64,000 nucleotides of DNA from Xanthobacter dioxanivorans (GTDB taxonomy: Bacteria; Pseudomonadota; Alphaproteobacteria; Rhizobiales; Xanthobacteraceae), in NCBI RefSeq assembly GCF_016807805.1, contig NZ_CP063362.1:930001-994000 (forward strand), in the 5' to 3' direction. Of this stretch, positions 18,799 to 27,656 are shown in pieces. The position numbers were made by a program, and so were the translations under genes. Numbering within the stretch: position 1 is the first letter of the stretch; the number at the start of each line of letters is the position of its first letter. The notes under the pieces are model-generated. The model saw only the letters and a list, made by a program, of their open reading frames with translations, was not told the origin of the DNA and searched no databases.

Positions 18799-20613
18799 AT
18801 GTCCGGTCAAGGCGAGCAGCCCGAGAAACACGGCCTGAAGCTCAGGTCGCAGCTGTGGTTCGACAACCCCGACAATCCGGGGATGACGGCCCTCTATCTC
18901 GAGCGCTACCTCAATTTCGGCCTGACCCGGGAAGAGCTGCAATCGGGCAAGCCGATCATCGGCATCGCCCAGACCGGTTCCGATTTGTCTCCCTGCAACC
19001 GCCATCACATCGAGCTCGCCTCTCGCGTGCGCGCCGGCATCGAGGCCATGGGCGGCGTGCCGTTCGAGTTCCCGGTCCATCCCATCCAGGAGACCGGCAA
19101 GCGGCCGACCGCATCCCTCGACCGCAACCTCGCCTATCTCGGGCTGGTGGAAATCCTCTACGGCTATCCGCTCGACGGCGTGGTGCTGACCACCGGCTGC
19201 GACAAGACCACGCCGGCCTGCATCATGGCGGCGGCCACCGTGAACATCCCCGCCATCGTGCTGTCCGGCGGACCCATGCTGAACGGCTGGTGGAAGGGCG
19301 AGCGCACCGGCTCCGGCACCGTGGTGTGGAAGAACCGCGAGAAGTTCGCCGCCGGCGAGATCGACTACGACACCTTCATGGACGTTGTGGCTTCGTCCGC
19401 GCCCTCGGTCGGCCACTGCAACACCATGGGCACCGCCTCCACCATGAACGCGCTGGCCGAGGCGCTGGGCATGTCCCTGCCCGGCTGCGCCGCCATTCCC
19501 GCGCCCTATCGTGAGCGCGGCCAGATCGCCTACGACACCGGCAAGCGCATCGTCGACATGGTGTGGGAGGACCTCAAGCCCTCCGACATCCTCACCCGCG
19601 CGGCGTTCGAGAACGCCATCCGCGTGAATTCCGCCATCGGCGGCTCCACCAACGCGCCCATCCACCTCAATGCCATCGCCCGCCACGTGGGCGTCCCGCT
19701 CTCGGTGGACGACTGGCAGAGCGTGGGCCACAAGATCCCGCTGCTGGTGAACATGCAGCCCGCTGGCGAGTATCTCGGCGAGGAGTTCCATCGCGCCGGC
19801 GGCGTGCCGGCGGTGGTGGCGGAGCTCATCGAGAAGGGCAAGATCCACGAGGGCGCGCGCACCGTGAACGGGCGCACCATGGGCGAGAACTGCAAGGGCA
19901 AGCTCTCCTGGGACCGCGCCGTCATCAAGGCCTATGACGCCCCCCTGAAGGAGGATGCCGGCTTCATCGTCCTGCACGGCAACCTGTTCGACAATGCGGT
20001 GATGAAGACCTCGGTGATCTCCCCCGAGTTCCGCCAGCGCTTCCTCTCCAACCCCGACGACCCCGAGGCCTTCGAGGGCCGCGCCGTGGTGTTCGAGGGA
20101 CCGGAGGACTACCACCACCGCATCGACGACCCCGCCCTCGGCATCGACGGATACACTTTGCTGTTCATCCGCGGCACCGGCCCCTTGGGCTATCCCGGCG
20201 GCGCCGAGGTGGTGAACATGCAGCCCCCCGCCGCCCTCATCAAGAAGGGCATCCATGCCCTTCCCTGCATCGGCGACGGGCGCCAGTCGGGCACGTCGGG
20301 CTCGCCCTCGATCCTCAATGCCTCGCCGGAAGCCGCGGCGGGCGGCGGCCTGGCTTTGCTGAAGACCGGCGACCGGGTGCGCATCGACCTCAACACCTGC
20401 ACCGCCGACATCCTGATCCCGCCGGAGGAACTGGCGCAGCGCCGCTCCGACCTGCAGGGCCATGGCGGCTTCAAGGTGCCGCCGAGCCAGACCCCCTGGC
20501 AGGAGATCCAGCGCTCCATGGTGGCCCAGTTCGACGAGGGCATGGTGCTGAAACCCGCGGTGAAGTACCAGCGCGTCGCCCAGACCATGGGCGTGCCCCG
20601 CGACAACCACTGA
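18799..20613 (+). CDS. xylD: D-xylonate dehydratase-type IlvD/Edd family enzyme
   Basis: Iron-sulfur sugar-acid dehydratase giving a 2-keto-3-deoxy sugar acid. The 604-residue protein follows the Caulobacter XylD pattern closely: [20 protein letters not shown] at the start, then [27 protein letters not shown] and [13 protein letters not shown], whose Cys residues bind the Fe-S cluster, and [17 protein letters not shown]. It ends VPRDNH, like XylD. CGGAGG precedes the ATG. Genes downstream encode two sugar-acid-type dehydrogenases, supporting pentonate or related acid catabolism. The exact substrate (xylonate, arabonate, fuconate) is not certain from sequence. Confidence 0.85.
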   Translation: MSGQGEQPEKHGLKLRSQLWFDNPDNPGMTALYLERYLNFGLTREELQSGKPIIGIAQTGSDLSPCNRHHIELASRVRAGIEAMGGVPFEFPVHPIQETGKRPTASLDRNLAYLGLVEILYGYPLDGVVLTTGCDKTTPACIMAAATVNIPAIVLSGGPMLNGWWKGERTGSGTVVWKNREKFAAGEIDYDTFMDVVASSAPSVGHCNTMGTASTMNALAEALGMSLPGCAAIPAPYRERGQIAYDTGKRIVDMVWEDLKPSDILTRAAFENAIRVNSAIGGSTNAPIHLNAIARHVGVPLSVDDWQSVGHKIPLLVNMQPAGEYLGEEFHRAGGVPAVVAELIEKGKIHEGARTVNGRTMGENCKGKLSWDRAVIKAYDAPLKEDAGFIVLHGNLFDNAVMKTSVISPEFRQRFLSNPDDPEAFEGRAVVFEGPEDYHHRIDDPALGIDGYTLLFIRGTGPLGYPGGAEVVNMQPPAALIKKGIHALPCIGDGRQSGTSGSPSILNASPEAAAGGGLALLKTGDRVRIDLNTCTADILIPPEELAQRRSDLQGHGGFKVPPSQTPWQEIQRSMVAQFDEGMVLKPAVKYQRVAQTMGVPRDNH

Positions 20614-20623
20614 GCCACCCGCC

Positions 20624-21331
20624 ATGAACGAAAAGACAGCGCCGGCGATCCCCCTCGGCGCTCCGGTCGAGGGCAACCCGGCGCGGCGCCCCTGCGCCAT
20701 CACGCTGGAAGGCCGCCACGTCCGCCTCGTGCCGTTCGACGCGCTCCGGCACGCCGCCTCCCTCTACGCCCTGTCCCACGGGCCGGAGCGGGAGGCGCTC
20801 TGGGCCTATCTCTCCCCCGCGCCGTTTCCCGACGTGGCCGCCTTCGCGCGATATTACGGCGAGGCGGCGACCAAGGCCGACCCTCTCCTGTTCACCATCG
20901 AGGAGGCGGCAACGGGCCGGGCGGTGGGTCATGCCACCTATATGCGCATCGAGCCGGCGCACCGGGTGATCGAGGCGGGCAACATCCTCTACACGCCGGC
21001 GCTGCAGCGCACGCCGGGGGCGAGCGAAGCCATGTATCTCATGGCCCGCCACGCCTTCGAGGATCTCGGCTACCGGCGCTACGAATGGAAGTGCAACGCC
21101 CTCAACGCCCCCTCGCGGCGGGCGGCCGAGCGCCTCGGCTTCACCTTTGAAGGCGTCTTCCGCCAGCACATGATCGTGAAGGGGCGAAACCGCGACACCG
21201 CCTGGTTCTCCCTGCTCGACCACGAATGGCCGCGCGCCAAGGCGGCCTTCGAGGCGTGGCTCGATCCCGAGAATTTCGACGAGAACGGCCGCCAGAAACG
21301 GCGGCTGGAGGACATCCGGGCCTCGATGTGA
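20624..21331 (+). CDS. GNAT-family N-acetyltransferase (RimJ/RimL type)
   Basis: A 235-residue acetyltransferase. It has the RimL-like opening LEGRHVRLVPFDALRHAASLY, the central strand FTIEEAATGRAVGHATYMRI, the ILYTPALQRTPGASEAMYLM block in the acetyl-CoA-binding region, and the ALNAPSRRAAERLGFTFEGVFRQH motif common to RimJ/RimL relatives. It lies 10 bases after the dehydratase stop, so it is probably in the same operon. Acceptor unknown; a detoxifying or side-activity role in the sugar-acid operon would be a guess. Confidence 0.83.
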   Translation: MNEKTAPAIPLGAPVEGNPARRPCAITLEGRHVRLVPFDALRHAASLYALSHGPEREALWAYLSPAPFPDVAAFARYYGEAATKADPLLFTIEEAATGRAVGHATYMRIEPAHRVIEAGNILYTPALQRTPGASEAMYLMARHAFEDLGYRRYEWKCNALNAPSRRAAERLGFTFEGVFRQHMIVKGRNRDTAWFSLLDHEWPRAKAAFEAWLDPENFDENGRQKRRLEDIRASM

Positions 21332-21368
21332 GGCCCGGCAAACCCGAACCGGATCCAAGAGGAACGCC

Positions 21369-22115
21369 ATGGGTGGACGACTTCAGGGAAAGGCCGCGCT
21401 GGTGACGGCGGCGGGCCAGGGCATCGGGCGCGCCATCGCCGAGGCCTTCCTGCGCGAGGGGGCGAAGGTGGTGGCCACCGACCTCGACGCCAGCAAGCTC
21501 GCCGGGCTCGATGGCGCGCAGGCCCGCGCGCTGGACGTGCGCTCCACCGAGGCGGTCAACGCGCTCGCCGGTCAGATCGGGCCGGTGGACGTGCTGGTGA
21601 ACGCCGCCGGCTACGTGCACCAGGGCACCATCTTCGACACCAGCGAGACCGACTGGGACTTCTCCTTCGACCTCAACGTCAAGTCCATGCATCGCACCAT
21701 CACGGCATTCCTGCCGGGCATGCTGGAGAAGGGCCGGGGCTCCATCGTCAACATCGCCTCGGCCGCCTCGTCCATCCGCGGGGTGCCCAACCGCTATGCG
21801 TACGGCGCCACCAAGGCGGCGGTGATCGGCCTCACCAAGGCGGTGGCGGCGGACTTCGTGCTCAAGGGCGTGCGCGCCAACGCCATCTGCCCGGGCACCA
21901 TCCAGTCGCCCTCCCTCGACGAGCGCATCGCGGCCATCTCCGCCGAGACCGGCCGGCCGGTCGAGGCGGTGCGCGCCGACTTCGTCGGCCGCCAGCCCAT
22001 GGGCCGCCTCGGCACGCCCGAGGAGATCGCCGCGCTCGCCCTCTATCTCGCCTCCGACGAGAGCGCCTTCACCACCGGGCAGATCCACGTCATCGACGGC
22101 GGCTGGGCGAACTGA
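21369..22115 (+). CDS. Short-chain dehydrogenase, 2-keto-3-deoxy-L-fuconate dehydrogenase-like
   Basis: A 248-residue classical SDR: NAD-binding TAAGQGIGRAIAEAF near residue 14, NAAG near 78, catalytic Ser in NIASAASSIRG, YGATKAA (Tyr and Lys), and PGTIQSPSLDERI. The TAAGQGIG opening and PSLDERI resemble 2-keto-3-deoxy-L-fuconate dehydrogenases and DHRS6-type proteins. It lies 37 bases after the acetyltransferase. Together with the upstream dehydratase it could oxidise a 2-keto-3-deoxy acid; this is inference from gene context. Confidence 0.82.
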   Translation: MGGRLQGKAALVTAAGQGIGRAIAEAFLREGAKVVATDLDASKLAGLDGAQARALDVRSTEAVNALAGQIGPVDVLVNAAGYVHQGTIFDTSETDWDFSFDLNVKSMHRTITAFLPGMLEKGRGSIVNIASAASSIRGVPNRYAYGATKAAVIGLTKAVAADFVLKGVRANAICPGTIQSPSLDERIAAISAETGRPVEAVRADFVGRQPMGRLGTPEEIAALALYLASDESAFTTGQIHVIDGGWAN

Positions 22116-22229
22116 CGGGCGCACCCCCGTCCCCACCGCAGGGCCGGCCGCGCGGGTTCCACACGAAGCACCGCCCTGCGCCGGATCCGGACAGGGCGCC
22201 TTCCGCTTGCTCCAAGAAGCCTTGAGGAA

Positions 22230-23213
22230 ATGTCCATGTACGTTCTCGTCATCGGCGGCGCCGGAATGGTCGGCCGCAAGCTCATCGAGCGCCTCGCCCG
22301 CGACGGGCGCCTCGGCGACAAGGCCATCACCCGCCTGACCGCCCACGACGTGGTGGTGCCCCGGCCGCCGGAAGCGCCCTTCCCCATCGACACCCGTGTC
22401 TCCGACATCTCCGTGCCCGGCGAGGCCGCCGCGCTGGTGGCGGAGCGGCCGGACGTGATCTTCCATCTCGCCGCCATCGTCTCCGGCGAGGCGGAGGCCG
22501 ATTTCGAGAAGGGCAATCGCATCAATCTCGACGGCACGCGCCACCTCTTCGACGCGGTGCGCCTCGTGGAGGGATATGCGCCGCGCCTGGTCTTCACCTC
22601 GTCCATCGCGGTATTCGGCGCGCCCTTCCCGGAGGCCATTCCGGACGAGTTCTTCCACACCCCGCTCACCTCCTACGGCACGCAGAAGGCCATCGGCGAG
22701 CTGCTGCTGGCGGACTACACGCGGCGCGGCTTCTTCGACGGCATCGGCATCCGCCTGCCCACCATCTGCGTGCGCCCCGGCCTGCCCAACAAGGCGGCCT
22801 CCGGCTTCTTCTCCGGCATCATCCGCGAGCCGCTGGCGGGCCAGGAGGCGACCCTGCCCGTTTCCGAGGACGTGATGCACTGGCACGCCTCGCCCCGCGC
22901 CGCGGTGGGCTTCCTCATCCATGCCGCAACCCTCGACGGCGCGGCGGTGGGCGCGCGCCGCAACCTCACCATGCCGGGCCTCGCGGTGACGGTGGGCGAG
23001 CAGATCGAGGCGCTGCGCAAGGTGGCCGGCGCCAAGGCGGTGGCGCGCATCCGCCGCGCGCCCGATCCGGTGATCGAGAAGATCGTGTCGGGCTGGCCGC
23101 GCAAGTTCGACCCGCGCCGCGCCATCGCGCTCGGCTTCGTGGCGGAGACCTCCTTTGAGGAGATCATCCGCATCCATGTGGAGGACGAGCTCGGCGGCAG
23201 GATCGCGGACTGA
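22230..23213 (+). CDS. denD: DenD-like D-erythronate dehydrogenase (extended SDR)
   Basis: A 327-residue extended SDR of the NAD-dependent epimerase type. It starts with VIGGAGMVGRKLIERL (NAD fold). It has IFHLAAIVSGEAEADFEKG near residue 75, TSSIAVFG, and YGTQKAIGE, the catalytic Tyr-x-x-x-Lys. The HLAAIVSGEAE pattern and the RLPTICVRPGLPNKAASGFF block match D-erythronate dehydrogenases, which oxidise C4 sugar acids. It is the last gene of the sugar-acid cluster, 114 bases after the SDR, and convergent with the next gene. Sugar nucleotide epimerase activity is less likely. Confidence 0.77.
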   Translation: MSMYVLVIGGAGMVGRKLIERLARDGRLGDKAITRLTAHDVVVPRPPEAPFPIDTRVSDISVPGEAAALVAERPDVIFHLAAIVSGEAEADFEKGNRINLDGTRHLFDAVRLVEGYAPRLVFTSSIAVFGAPFPEAIPDEFFHTPLTSYGTQKAIGELLLADYTRRGFFDGIGIRLPTICVRPGLPNKAASGFFSGIIREPLAGQEATLPVSEDVMHWHASPRAAVGFLIHAATLDGAAVGARRNLTMPGLAVTVGEQIEALRKVAGAKAVARIRRAPDPVIEKIVSGWPRKFDPRRAIALGFVAETSFEEIIRIHVEDELGGRIAD

Positions 23214-23228
23214 TCGCCGCCGATTGCC

Positions 23229-23693
23229 TCAAGCCGCCGCGCCGGACAGGCGCAGCGCGATGCGCGCCTCGAGGTTGGCGATGGCGGCGCCGATCTCCGG
23301 CAGCAGGCGGCGGTAGGCGGCGCGGCGCCAGCCGGCGGCGCCGTCATGGCGCACCGCGACCGGATGCCAGGTCTCAAGGTGCAGCAGCCCCAGCAGCGGC
23401 AGGCGCCGCAAGGCGCGCCGCGCCTCGTCCCCGAAGGTCACCAGCACGTCGAGGCGCGGCGCCCCCGACAGGGCGAAGACCCCCGCCGGCTTGGCGGAAA
23501 GCCCGTCCGCCGGGATGCCGGCGGCATCGAGGCAGGCGACCAGCGCCGGATCCACAGCGCCGGGCGTGAGCGCGGCGGCGCTGAAGACGCGAAGCTCGGG
23601 ATGCTCCTTGAGCGCGACCGCCTCGGCGAGGAGGCTGAGGCCGCCATTGTCGGGACAGACGAAGAGCACGGTGGGCCGCCCGGTCATTGCCAT
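23229..23693 (-). CDS. Low-molecular-weight phosphatase-fold protein lacking the catalytic Arg
   Basis: A 154-residue protein with the LMW tyrosine phosphatase / ArsC arsenate reductase fold. It opens TVLFVCPDNGGLSLLAEAVA, where active relatives have Cys-X5-Arg-Ser followed by MAEA. The Cys is kept but the Arg is a Leu, so normal phosphatase or arsenate reductase chemistry is doubtful. A later TFGDEA block stands where relatives have the TVCD-type Asp loop. The ATG at 23693 with AAGGAG 7 bases upstream is preferred over a TTG at 23708. It faces the sugar-acid cluster tail to tail. Confidence 0.7.
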   Translation of the reverse strand: MAMTGRPTVLFVCPDNGGLSLLAEAVALKEHPELRVFSAAALTPGAVDPALVACLDAAGIPADGLSAKPAGVFALSGAPRLDVLVTFGDEARRALRRLPLLGLLHLETWHPVAVRHDGAAGWRRAAYRRLLPEIGAAIANLEARIALRLSGAAA

Positions 23694-24043
23694 AGACGCT
23701 CCTTCCAATCGGCCGCCCGCGCCCCCGCGCCGAGGCGCCGCGCGAAGCCCCGCCGGTCGAGCGGCACCCTAGCCGGTGTGGTCGACGCAGGTGTGACAGG
23801 ACTGGAATGCACCCGCGCCCGGCGAATCACTCGAGGCGCCGGGCGGCCTTTGTTACCCCAAAAGGCGGCTGAAACGGCGCGACGCCGCCGCGAGTCGGCC
23901 CCGGCGTAATTTTGTAACGTATTGGAATTTAATACTAAAATTCTGCGTTAACCATTCCGAAAAACTTACCCGTGATGCATCGGATGCTGGCGTCGTGATT
24001 CGACCAACGGTTCTGCGCCGGCGCGTTGAATCGGAGATGAGTC
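23694..24043. other. 350-base intergenic region with AT-rich promoter-like core
   Basis: Divergent gap between the phosphatase-fold gene and the histone-H1-like gene. The first 200 bases are GC-rich with no recognisable element. Bases 23905-23975 are strikingly AT-rich for this genome (TAATTTTGTAACG through TTAACCATTCCG), suitable for a strong promoter and long leader of the H1-like gene. I found no CtrA-type TTAA-N7-TTAA pair or other known operator. Confidence 0.5.
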
Positions 24044-24808
24044 ATGGCGAAGAAGCCGGAAGTGACGAGTGCAAAGGTGAGCAGCATTGCCGCGAAGGCC
24101 GTGAAGGACCCGGGCAGCCTCACCCACGACGAGATCAGGACGCTGGCCGGCTCCGCTCTCACCCAGTCTCCCGACAAGCCGAAGGCCCCGGCCAAGGCCG
24201 TGACGAAGGGCGCCGCCAAGCCCGCCGCAGCGCCGGCGCCCCAGGCTGCTCCTGCACCGGTCAAGGCTGCGCCCGCACCGGCCAAGGCGCCGAAGGCCAC
24301 CGCAGCCAAGGGCCCGGCCCCGAAGGCCGCTGCGCCCGCCAAGGCCGTGAAGGCGGCCACCCCGAAGATCGAGACGCCGAAGGCACCGGCCAAGGCCGCG
24401 AAGCCCGCGAAGGCCGTGGTCAAGCCGGCTGTGGCGAAGGCGCCTGTTGCGAAGGCCGCCCCGAAGGCAACCGCCAAGGCGGCAGCCAAGCCCGCCGCCA
24501 AGCTCACCGCCAAGCCAGCTGCCAAGGCCACCGAGGCGAAGCCCGTCGAGATGAAACCGGTGGAGGCCAAGCCGGCCAAGCTGGCGGCGAAGCCTGCGGC
24601 CAAGGCCGCCAAGGCTCCCGCTCCCAAGGTTTCGGCCCCCAAGGTTTCGGCCCCCAAGGCTCCGGCTCCCAAGGTCCCTGCGCCCAAGGTCCCCGCGCCC
24701 AAGGCTGCCGCCCGCAAGACCCCCGCTCCCAAGGCGGCAAAGGTTGCCGAGGTCAAGAAGTCCGAGGCCCCAGCCCCCAAGCCGGCGCGCGGCCGCAAGG
24801 CCTCCTGA
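24044..24808 (+). CDS. Lys/Ala/Pro-rich histone H1-like protein
   Basis: A 254-residue, very basic protein in two parts. Residues 1-45 are ordinary sequence (SSIAAKAVKDPGSLTHDEIR and LAGSALTQSPD), probably a small folded domain. Residues 46-254 are low-complexity KAPAK/AAKPA/APKV repeats, including near-identical units APKVSAPKVS and APKVPAPKVP, ending PARGRKAS. This composition matches bacterial histone H1-like and AlgP-type DNA-binding tails, so nucleoid binding or compaction is likely but not proven. The coding DNA contains matching 18-base near-repeats and could vary in length between strains. An AT-rich promoter region precedes it. Confidence 0.75.
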   Translation: MAKKPEVTSAKVSSIAAKAVKDPGSLTHDEIRTLAGSALTQSPDKPKAPAKAVTKGAAKPAAAPAPQAAPAPVKAAPAPAKAPKATAAKGPAPKAAAPAKAVKAATPKIETPKAPAKAAKPAKAVVKPAVAKAPVAKAAPKATAKAAAKPAAKLTAKPAAKATEAKPVEMKPVEAKPAKLAAKPAAKAAKAPAPKVSAPKVSAPKAPAPKVPAPKVPAPKAAARKTPAPKAAKVAEVKKSEAPAPKPARGRKAS

Positions 24809-24891
24809 CACCCCCGGCAGGCCGACCCCAAAACAGAAGCCGCCGCCGGGAGGACCCCTGCGGCGGCTGTCCCCGGCGACCGGATCGAAGC

Positions 24892-25524
24892 CTATTGCTG
24901 CGGCAGGGCGCCGGCGCGGCCGATGTTGAAGATCTGCACGCGGCGGTTGATGGCGGCGTCAGGGTGCTTCACGTCCTGAAGCGCCTCCTCGCCGAGGCCC
25001 GCGGACTGAAGCCGGCGCGGATCCACCCGGAACGTGGTGGACAGGGCGGAAACCACGGCGTCGGATCGCTCCTGGCTCAGCTTCATGTTGTACTCGCGGG
25101 TGCCGGTGGCATCCGTGTTGCCGACCACCAGGAACTTGTAGCCCAGCAGCACCGGATTGTGCATGGCGTCGGCGATGGAGCCCAGGGTGCGGTAGGAGCC
25201 CGGCTTGATCATCGCCGAGTTCAGGTCGAACTCGATCTCCACATTGATCTGCGCCAGCTGGTCGAGCTGGATCGCCAGCGGGGGCCGGCTCTCGGGCGGG
25301 CCGGAATACTGCATGTGCGCCTGGGCAAGACCGCGCAGCGCCTCGGCGGACACCGGCGGCACGTTGTCCAGCGAGCTCTGGAGCCCCTGGACGATCTCGC
25401 TGTTGGGCGTGAAGGCCTGGGCGACGGCGGGCGCGGCGCCCGGCAGCGAGACAGCGGCCAACACCGCGCCGGCGAAGAGCAAGGCGGCGCCGAGGCGCCT
25501 GTTCATGTTCGAGGTCATGGTCAT
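24892..25524 (-). CDS. OmpA-family outer membrane protein
   Basis: A 210-residue exported protein: signal peptide (MNRRLGAALLFAGAVLAAVS, ending AVAQ), a short linker, and a C-terminal OmpA-like peptidoglycan-binding domain. That domain includes INVEIEFDLNSAMIKPGSYR, VGNTDATGTREYNMKLSQER, and a final NRRVQIF with the conserved Arg residues. The ATG at 25524 follows GGAGCAGGGGGA. It lies 14 bases after a secreted Cys-rich protein gene; the two probably form an envelope operon. Confidence 0.86.
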   Translation of the reverse strand: MTMTSNMNRRLGAALLFAGAVLAAVSLPGAAPAVAQAFTPNSEIVQGLQSSLDNVPPVSAEALRGLAQAHMQYSGPPESRPPLAIQLDQLAQINVEIEFDLNSAMIKPGSYRTLGSIADAMHNPVLLGYKFLVVGNTDATGTREYNMKLSQERSDAVVSALSTTFRVDPRRLQSAGLGEEALQDVKHPDAAINRRVQIFNIGRAGALPQQ

Positions 25525-25538
25525 TCCCCCTGCTCCCT

Positions 25539-25958
25539 TCACTGCGCGTAGCCGGCATTGACGAGGGAGGCGGTGCAGGTCGCGCTCACCACCTTGGACG
25601 CCTCGAGCAGACAGGAGACGATGTTGCCGTCGCCGGCCACGAGGCCGGGGCAGAACTGCGCGCGGTCGCGGTCGCAGGCCTGGTGGACCTGGCGCTGGGC
25701 GGCAGCGCGGGCCTCGGTCATCTCGCGGATGGCCGCGTGGTTCGCGGCGCAGGCGGGGGAAAGCCGCCCGGAATTCTGCACCAGGCAGTCGTGGATGGCG
25801 TTGTTGCCGAGGTTGAGGCCCCGGCAGACCTTCATGATGTCCCCGCCGCAATGCTGCGCCAGGAGGCCGGCAGCCTGGGCGTAACTGATGGTCTGGGCGC
25901 GCGCCTCTGCGCCGGCCAGCGCCAGCAGCGCCGCCAGAACCAGTCCTGCACGTCTCAT
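25539..25958 (-). CDS. Secreted cysteine-rich repeat protein
   Basis: A 139-residue exported protein with signal peptide (GLVLAALLALAGAEARAQ). The mature part has two Cys-rich repeats of the GLG1 type: HCGGDIMKVCRGLNLGNNAI with a following CL, and CDRDRAQFCPGLVAGDGNIV with a following CL, each closed by a further C. The paired Cys suggest disulfides in the periplasm. Function unknown; it is upstream of and probably cotranscribed with the OmpA-family gene. Confidence 0.75.
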   Translation of the reverse strand: MRRAGLVLAALLALAGAEARAQTISYAQAAGLLAQHCGGDIMKVCRGLNLGNNAIHDCLVQNSGRLSPACAANHAAIREMTEARAAAQRQVHQACDRDRAQFCPGLVAGDGNIVSCLLEASKVVSATCTASLVNAGYAQ

Positions 25959-26270
25959 CTCTTCCCCCCTCCCCGCCCCCCTTGGCGAGCAGGGAACTTG
26001 ATCATCGCGGGTCGTCGCCGGTCAACCGCGATGACGCGCCGTAAGCTGAAAAGCGGATGTTGTCCCCCGCGCTCGACGCTTTCGGCGGCCACGGACCCTC
26101 CCGCCCCGGAGCACACGCAGACCGGTTTCAACGGCAGGCGGATCGGACGACGCGCACCCTGCCCGGTCCTAGAGCGTTTCCCCGTTTCATGGAATCGGGG
26201 AAACGCTCCATGTCTTTGCGTGATCGCGTTTTCTTCACGCGAACCGGTCTCCACTTCGCTCGAAAACGCT
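25959..26270. other. 312-base intergenic region with a palindromic repeat
   Basis: Gap between the secreted Cys-rich gene and the MFS gene, both minus strand. The part 25959-26168 shows nothing recognisable beyond the upstream region of the Cys-rich gene. The part from 26169 is a compound palindromic element described separately. Confidence 0.6.
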
Positions 26271-26274
26271 CTAG
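26169..26274. repeat. Compound palindromic intergenic element (MITE/REP-like)
   Basis: About 106 bases bounded by inverted ends CTAGAGCGTTT (26169-26179) and AAACGCTCTAG (26264-26274). An internal copy GGGGAAACGCTC also pairs with the left arm GAGCGTTTCCCC around a short loop, so two alternative hairpins are possible. Similar AGAGCGTTT elements are common between genes in Rhizobiales. The right end supplies the TAG stop (26271-26273) of the MFS gene, and the element may act as its transcription terminator. Confidence 0.65.
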
Positions 26275-27656
26275 CGCTCGCGCTGGACCTTGACCCCGGC
26301 TCCCGCCCCGATCTCGTCACCGGCGGCGCCCACCAGGCCGAGCGGATCGGCGGCGAGCTCAAGGTCGGTCGCCTCCACCCTGTCGTCCATCTCGGCGACC
26401 ACCGGCGGCGCGGCGGTACCGGGCGCGCGGCGTGGCGCCAGCAGCAGGTGCGCACCCGCCGCGGTGGCCGCGAACAAAGGCACGATGACCATCATCGCGG
26501 TCAGCGGCGAGGGAAAGAACACCGACAGGCACGTGCCGAGAAAGCCGCTGCCGATCTGCAGGAAGCCCATGAGGGCCGAGGCCGCCCCGGCGATGGGGCC
26601 GGCTCCCGCAAGCGCGCCCGTGGTGCAGCCGGGCAGGAGAAGGGCGACGCCGCAGGCCCAAAGCGAGATGGGCAGCATCACGCTCGCCGTGGAGAGGGGT
26701 AGAAGCAGCGGCCCAAGGCTCAGCCCCACCGCCCCGGTCGCCACGAGGCCGAGACCCGGGAGAATGAGGCTGTGCGCGTGGAAGCGCTTGAGCAGCGGCC
26801 GGGCGATGAGGGTGCCGCTCATGAACGCACCCGTCTGCATCAGCATGGCGAGACCGAACTGCGTGGGCGTGAGGCCGATCCGCTCGATCAGGATGAAGGG
26901 CAGGAGTGCCGCGAGCGTGTAGATGCCGCCCAGCGCCGCCCCGGCCGCCACCGCCGCGCGCATGAAGGCCGCGTCGGTGAGGAGGCGGGCATAGCTCGCG
27001 ATCGCGCCGGAGGGTGAGGCGAGGCGGCGATCGGGCGCGCGGTTGGTCTCCGGCACGCGGAAGGCGAGCACGGCCACCAGAACGAGCCCGTAGGCGGCCA
27101 TGGCGACGAAGATCACGTGCCAGCCGACGGTGCCGAGGAGGATGCCGCCCAGCGTCGGCGACACCGCCGGCCCGACCGCCAGCATGGTGCCGATGAGGTT
27201 CATGATCCGGGCCGACGCCTGCCCGGTATACTGGTCCCGCACCAGAGCCCGCGAGACAGCGATGCCGGCCGCGCACCCCACGCCCTGGAGGGCGCGCCCG
27301 GCGATGAACCAGGCGATGCTCGGCGCCAGCATGGCGACCAGGCTGCCGACGAGATAGATGCCGAAGAACCAGAGCGCCACCGGCCTCCGCCCGAAGGCAT
27401 CGGAGAGGGGGCCGCAGGCGAGCTGCGAGAAGGCGTAGCCGAGGAAGAAGACGGTCAGCGTCAGCTTCACCGTCGCGATGGTGGTGCCGAAGGCCTCCAC
27501 CATCGCCGGCATCGCGGGCGTGTAGAGCGACAGGCTGATGGGACCGAGCATGACCATCATGCCGCCGATCACGCACACTTCCCGCTCCGTCATCAGCGGC
27601 ACCGGCGCAGCGTAGCCGGCCGCCGCCGAGGGCCGACCTGGGCCGACGGGCTTCAT
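26271..27656 (-). CDS. MFS multidrug exporter, Bcr/CflA family
   Basis: A 461-residue major facilitator with about 12 membrane segments. The Bcr/CflA pattern is clear: LGPISLSLYTPAMPAMVEAF, LAFxxP-like start, GPLSDAFGRRPV (motif A), GRALQGVGCAAGIAVSRALV with VRDQ (motif C region), and GTVGWHVIF. The ATG at 27656 overlaps the stop of the upstream MarR regulator (ATGA), so the pair is coupled and the regulator probably controls it. The last 60 or so residues after the final helix are a hydrophilic tail, unusual for the family, ending at a palindromic repeat. Confidence 0.88.
   Translation of the reverse strand: MKPVGPGRPSAAAGYAAPVPLMTEREVCVIGGMMVMLGPISLSLYTPAMPAMVEAFGTTIATVKLTLTVFFLGYAFSQLACGPLSDAFGRRPVALWFFGIYLVGSLVAMLAPSIAWFIAGRALQGVGCAAGIAVSRALVRDQYTGQASARIMNLIGTMLAVGPAVSPTLGGILLGTVGWHVIFVAMAAYGLVLVAVLAFRVPETNRAPDRRLASPSGAIASYARLLTDAAFMRAAVAAGAALGGIYTLAALLPFILIERIGLTPTQFGLAMLMQTGAFMSGTLIARPLLKRFHAHSLILPGLGLVATGAVGLSLGPLLLPLSTASVMLPISLWACGVALLLPGCTTGALAGAGPIAGAASALMGFLQIGSGFLGTCLSVFFPSPLTAMMVIVPLFAATAAGAHLLLAPRRAPGTAAPPVVAEMDDRVEATDLELAADPLGLVGAAGDEIGAGAGVKVQRER

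Noticed and set aside
23935..24831. Minus-strand frame with regular GAGTLGAGTLG-type pattern resembling a pentapeptide-repeat protein
   Set aside because: It is the mirror of the KAPAK repeats of the H1-like gene; the plus-strand frame has a sensible N-terminal domain, promoter region and normal codon pattern.
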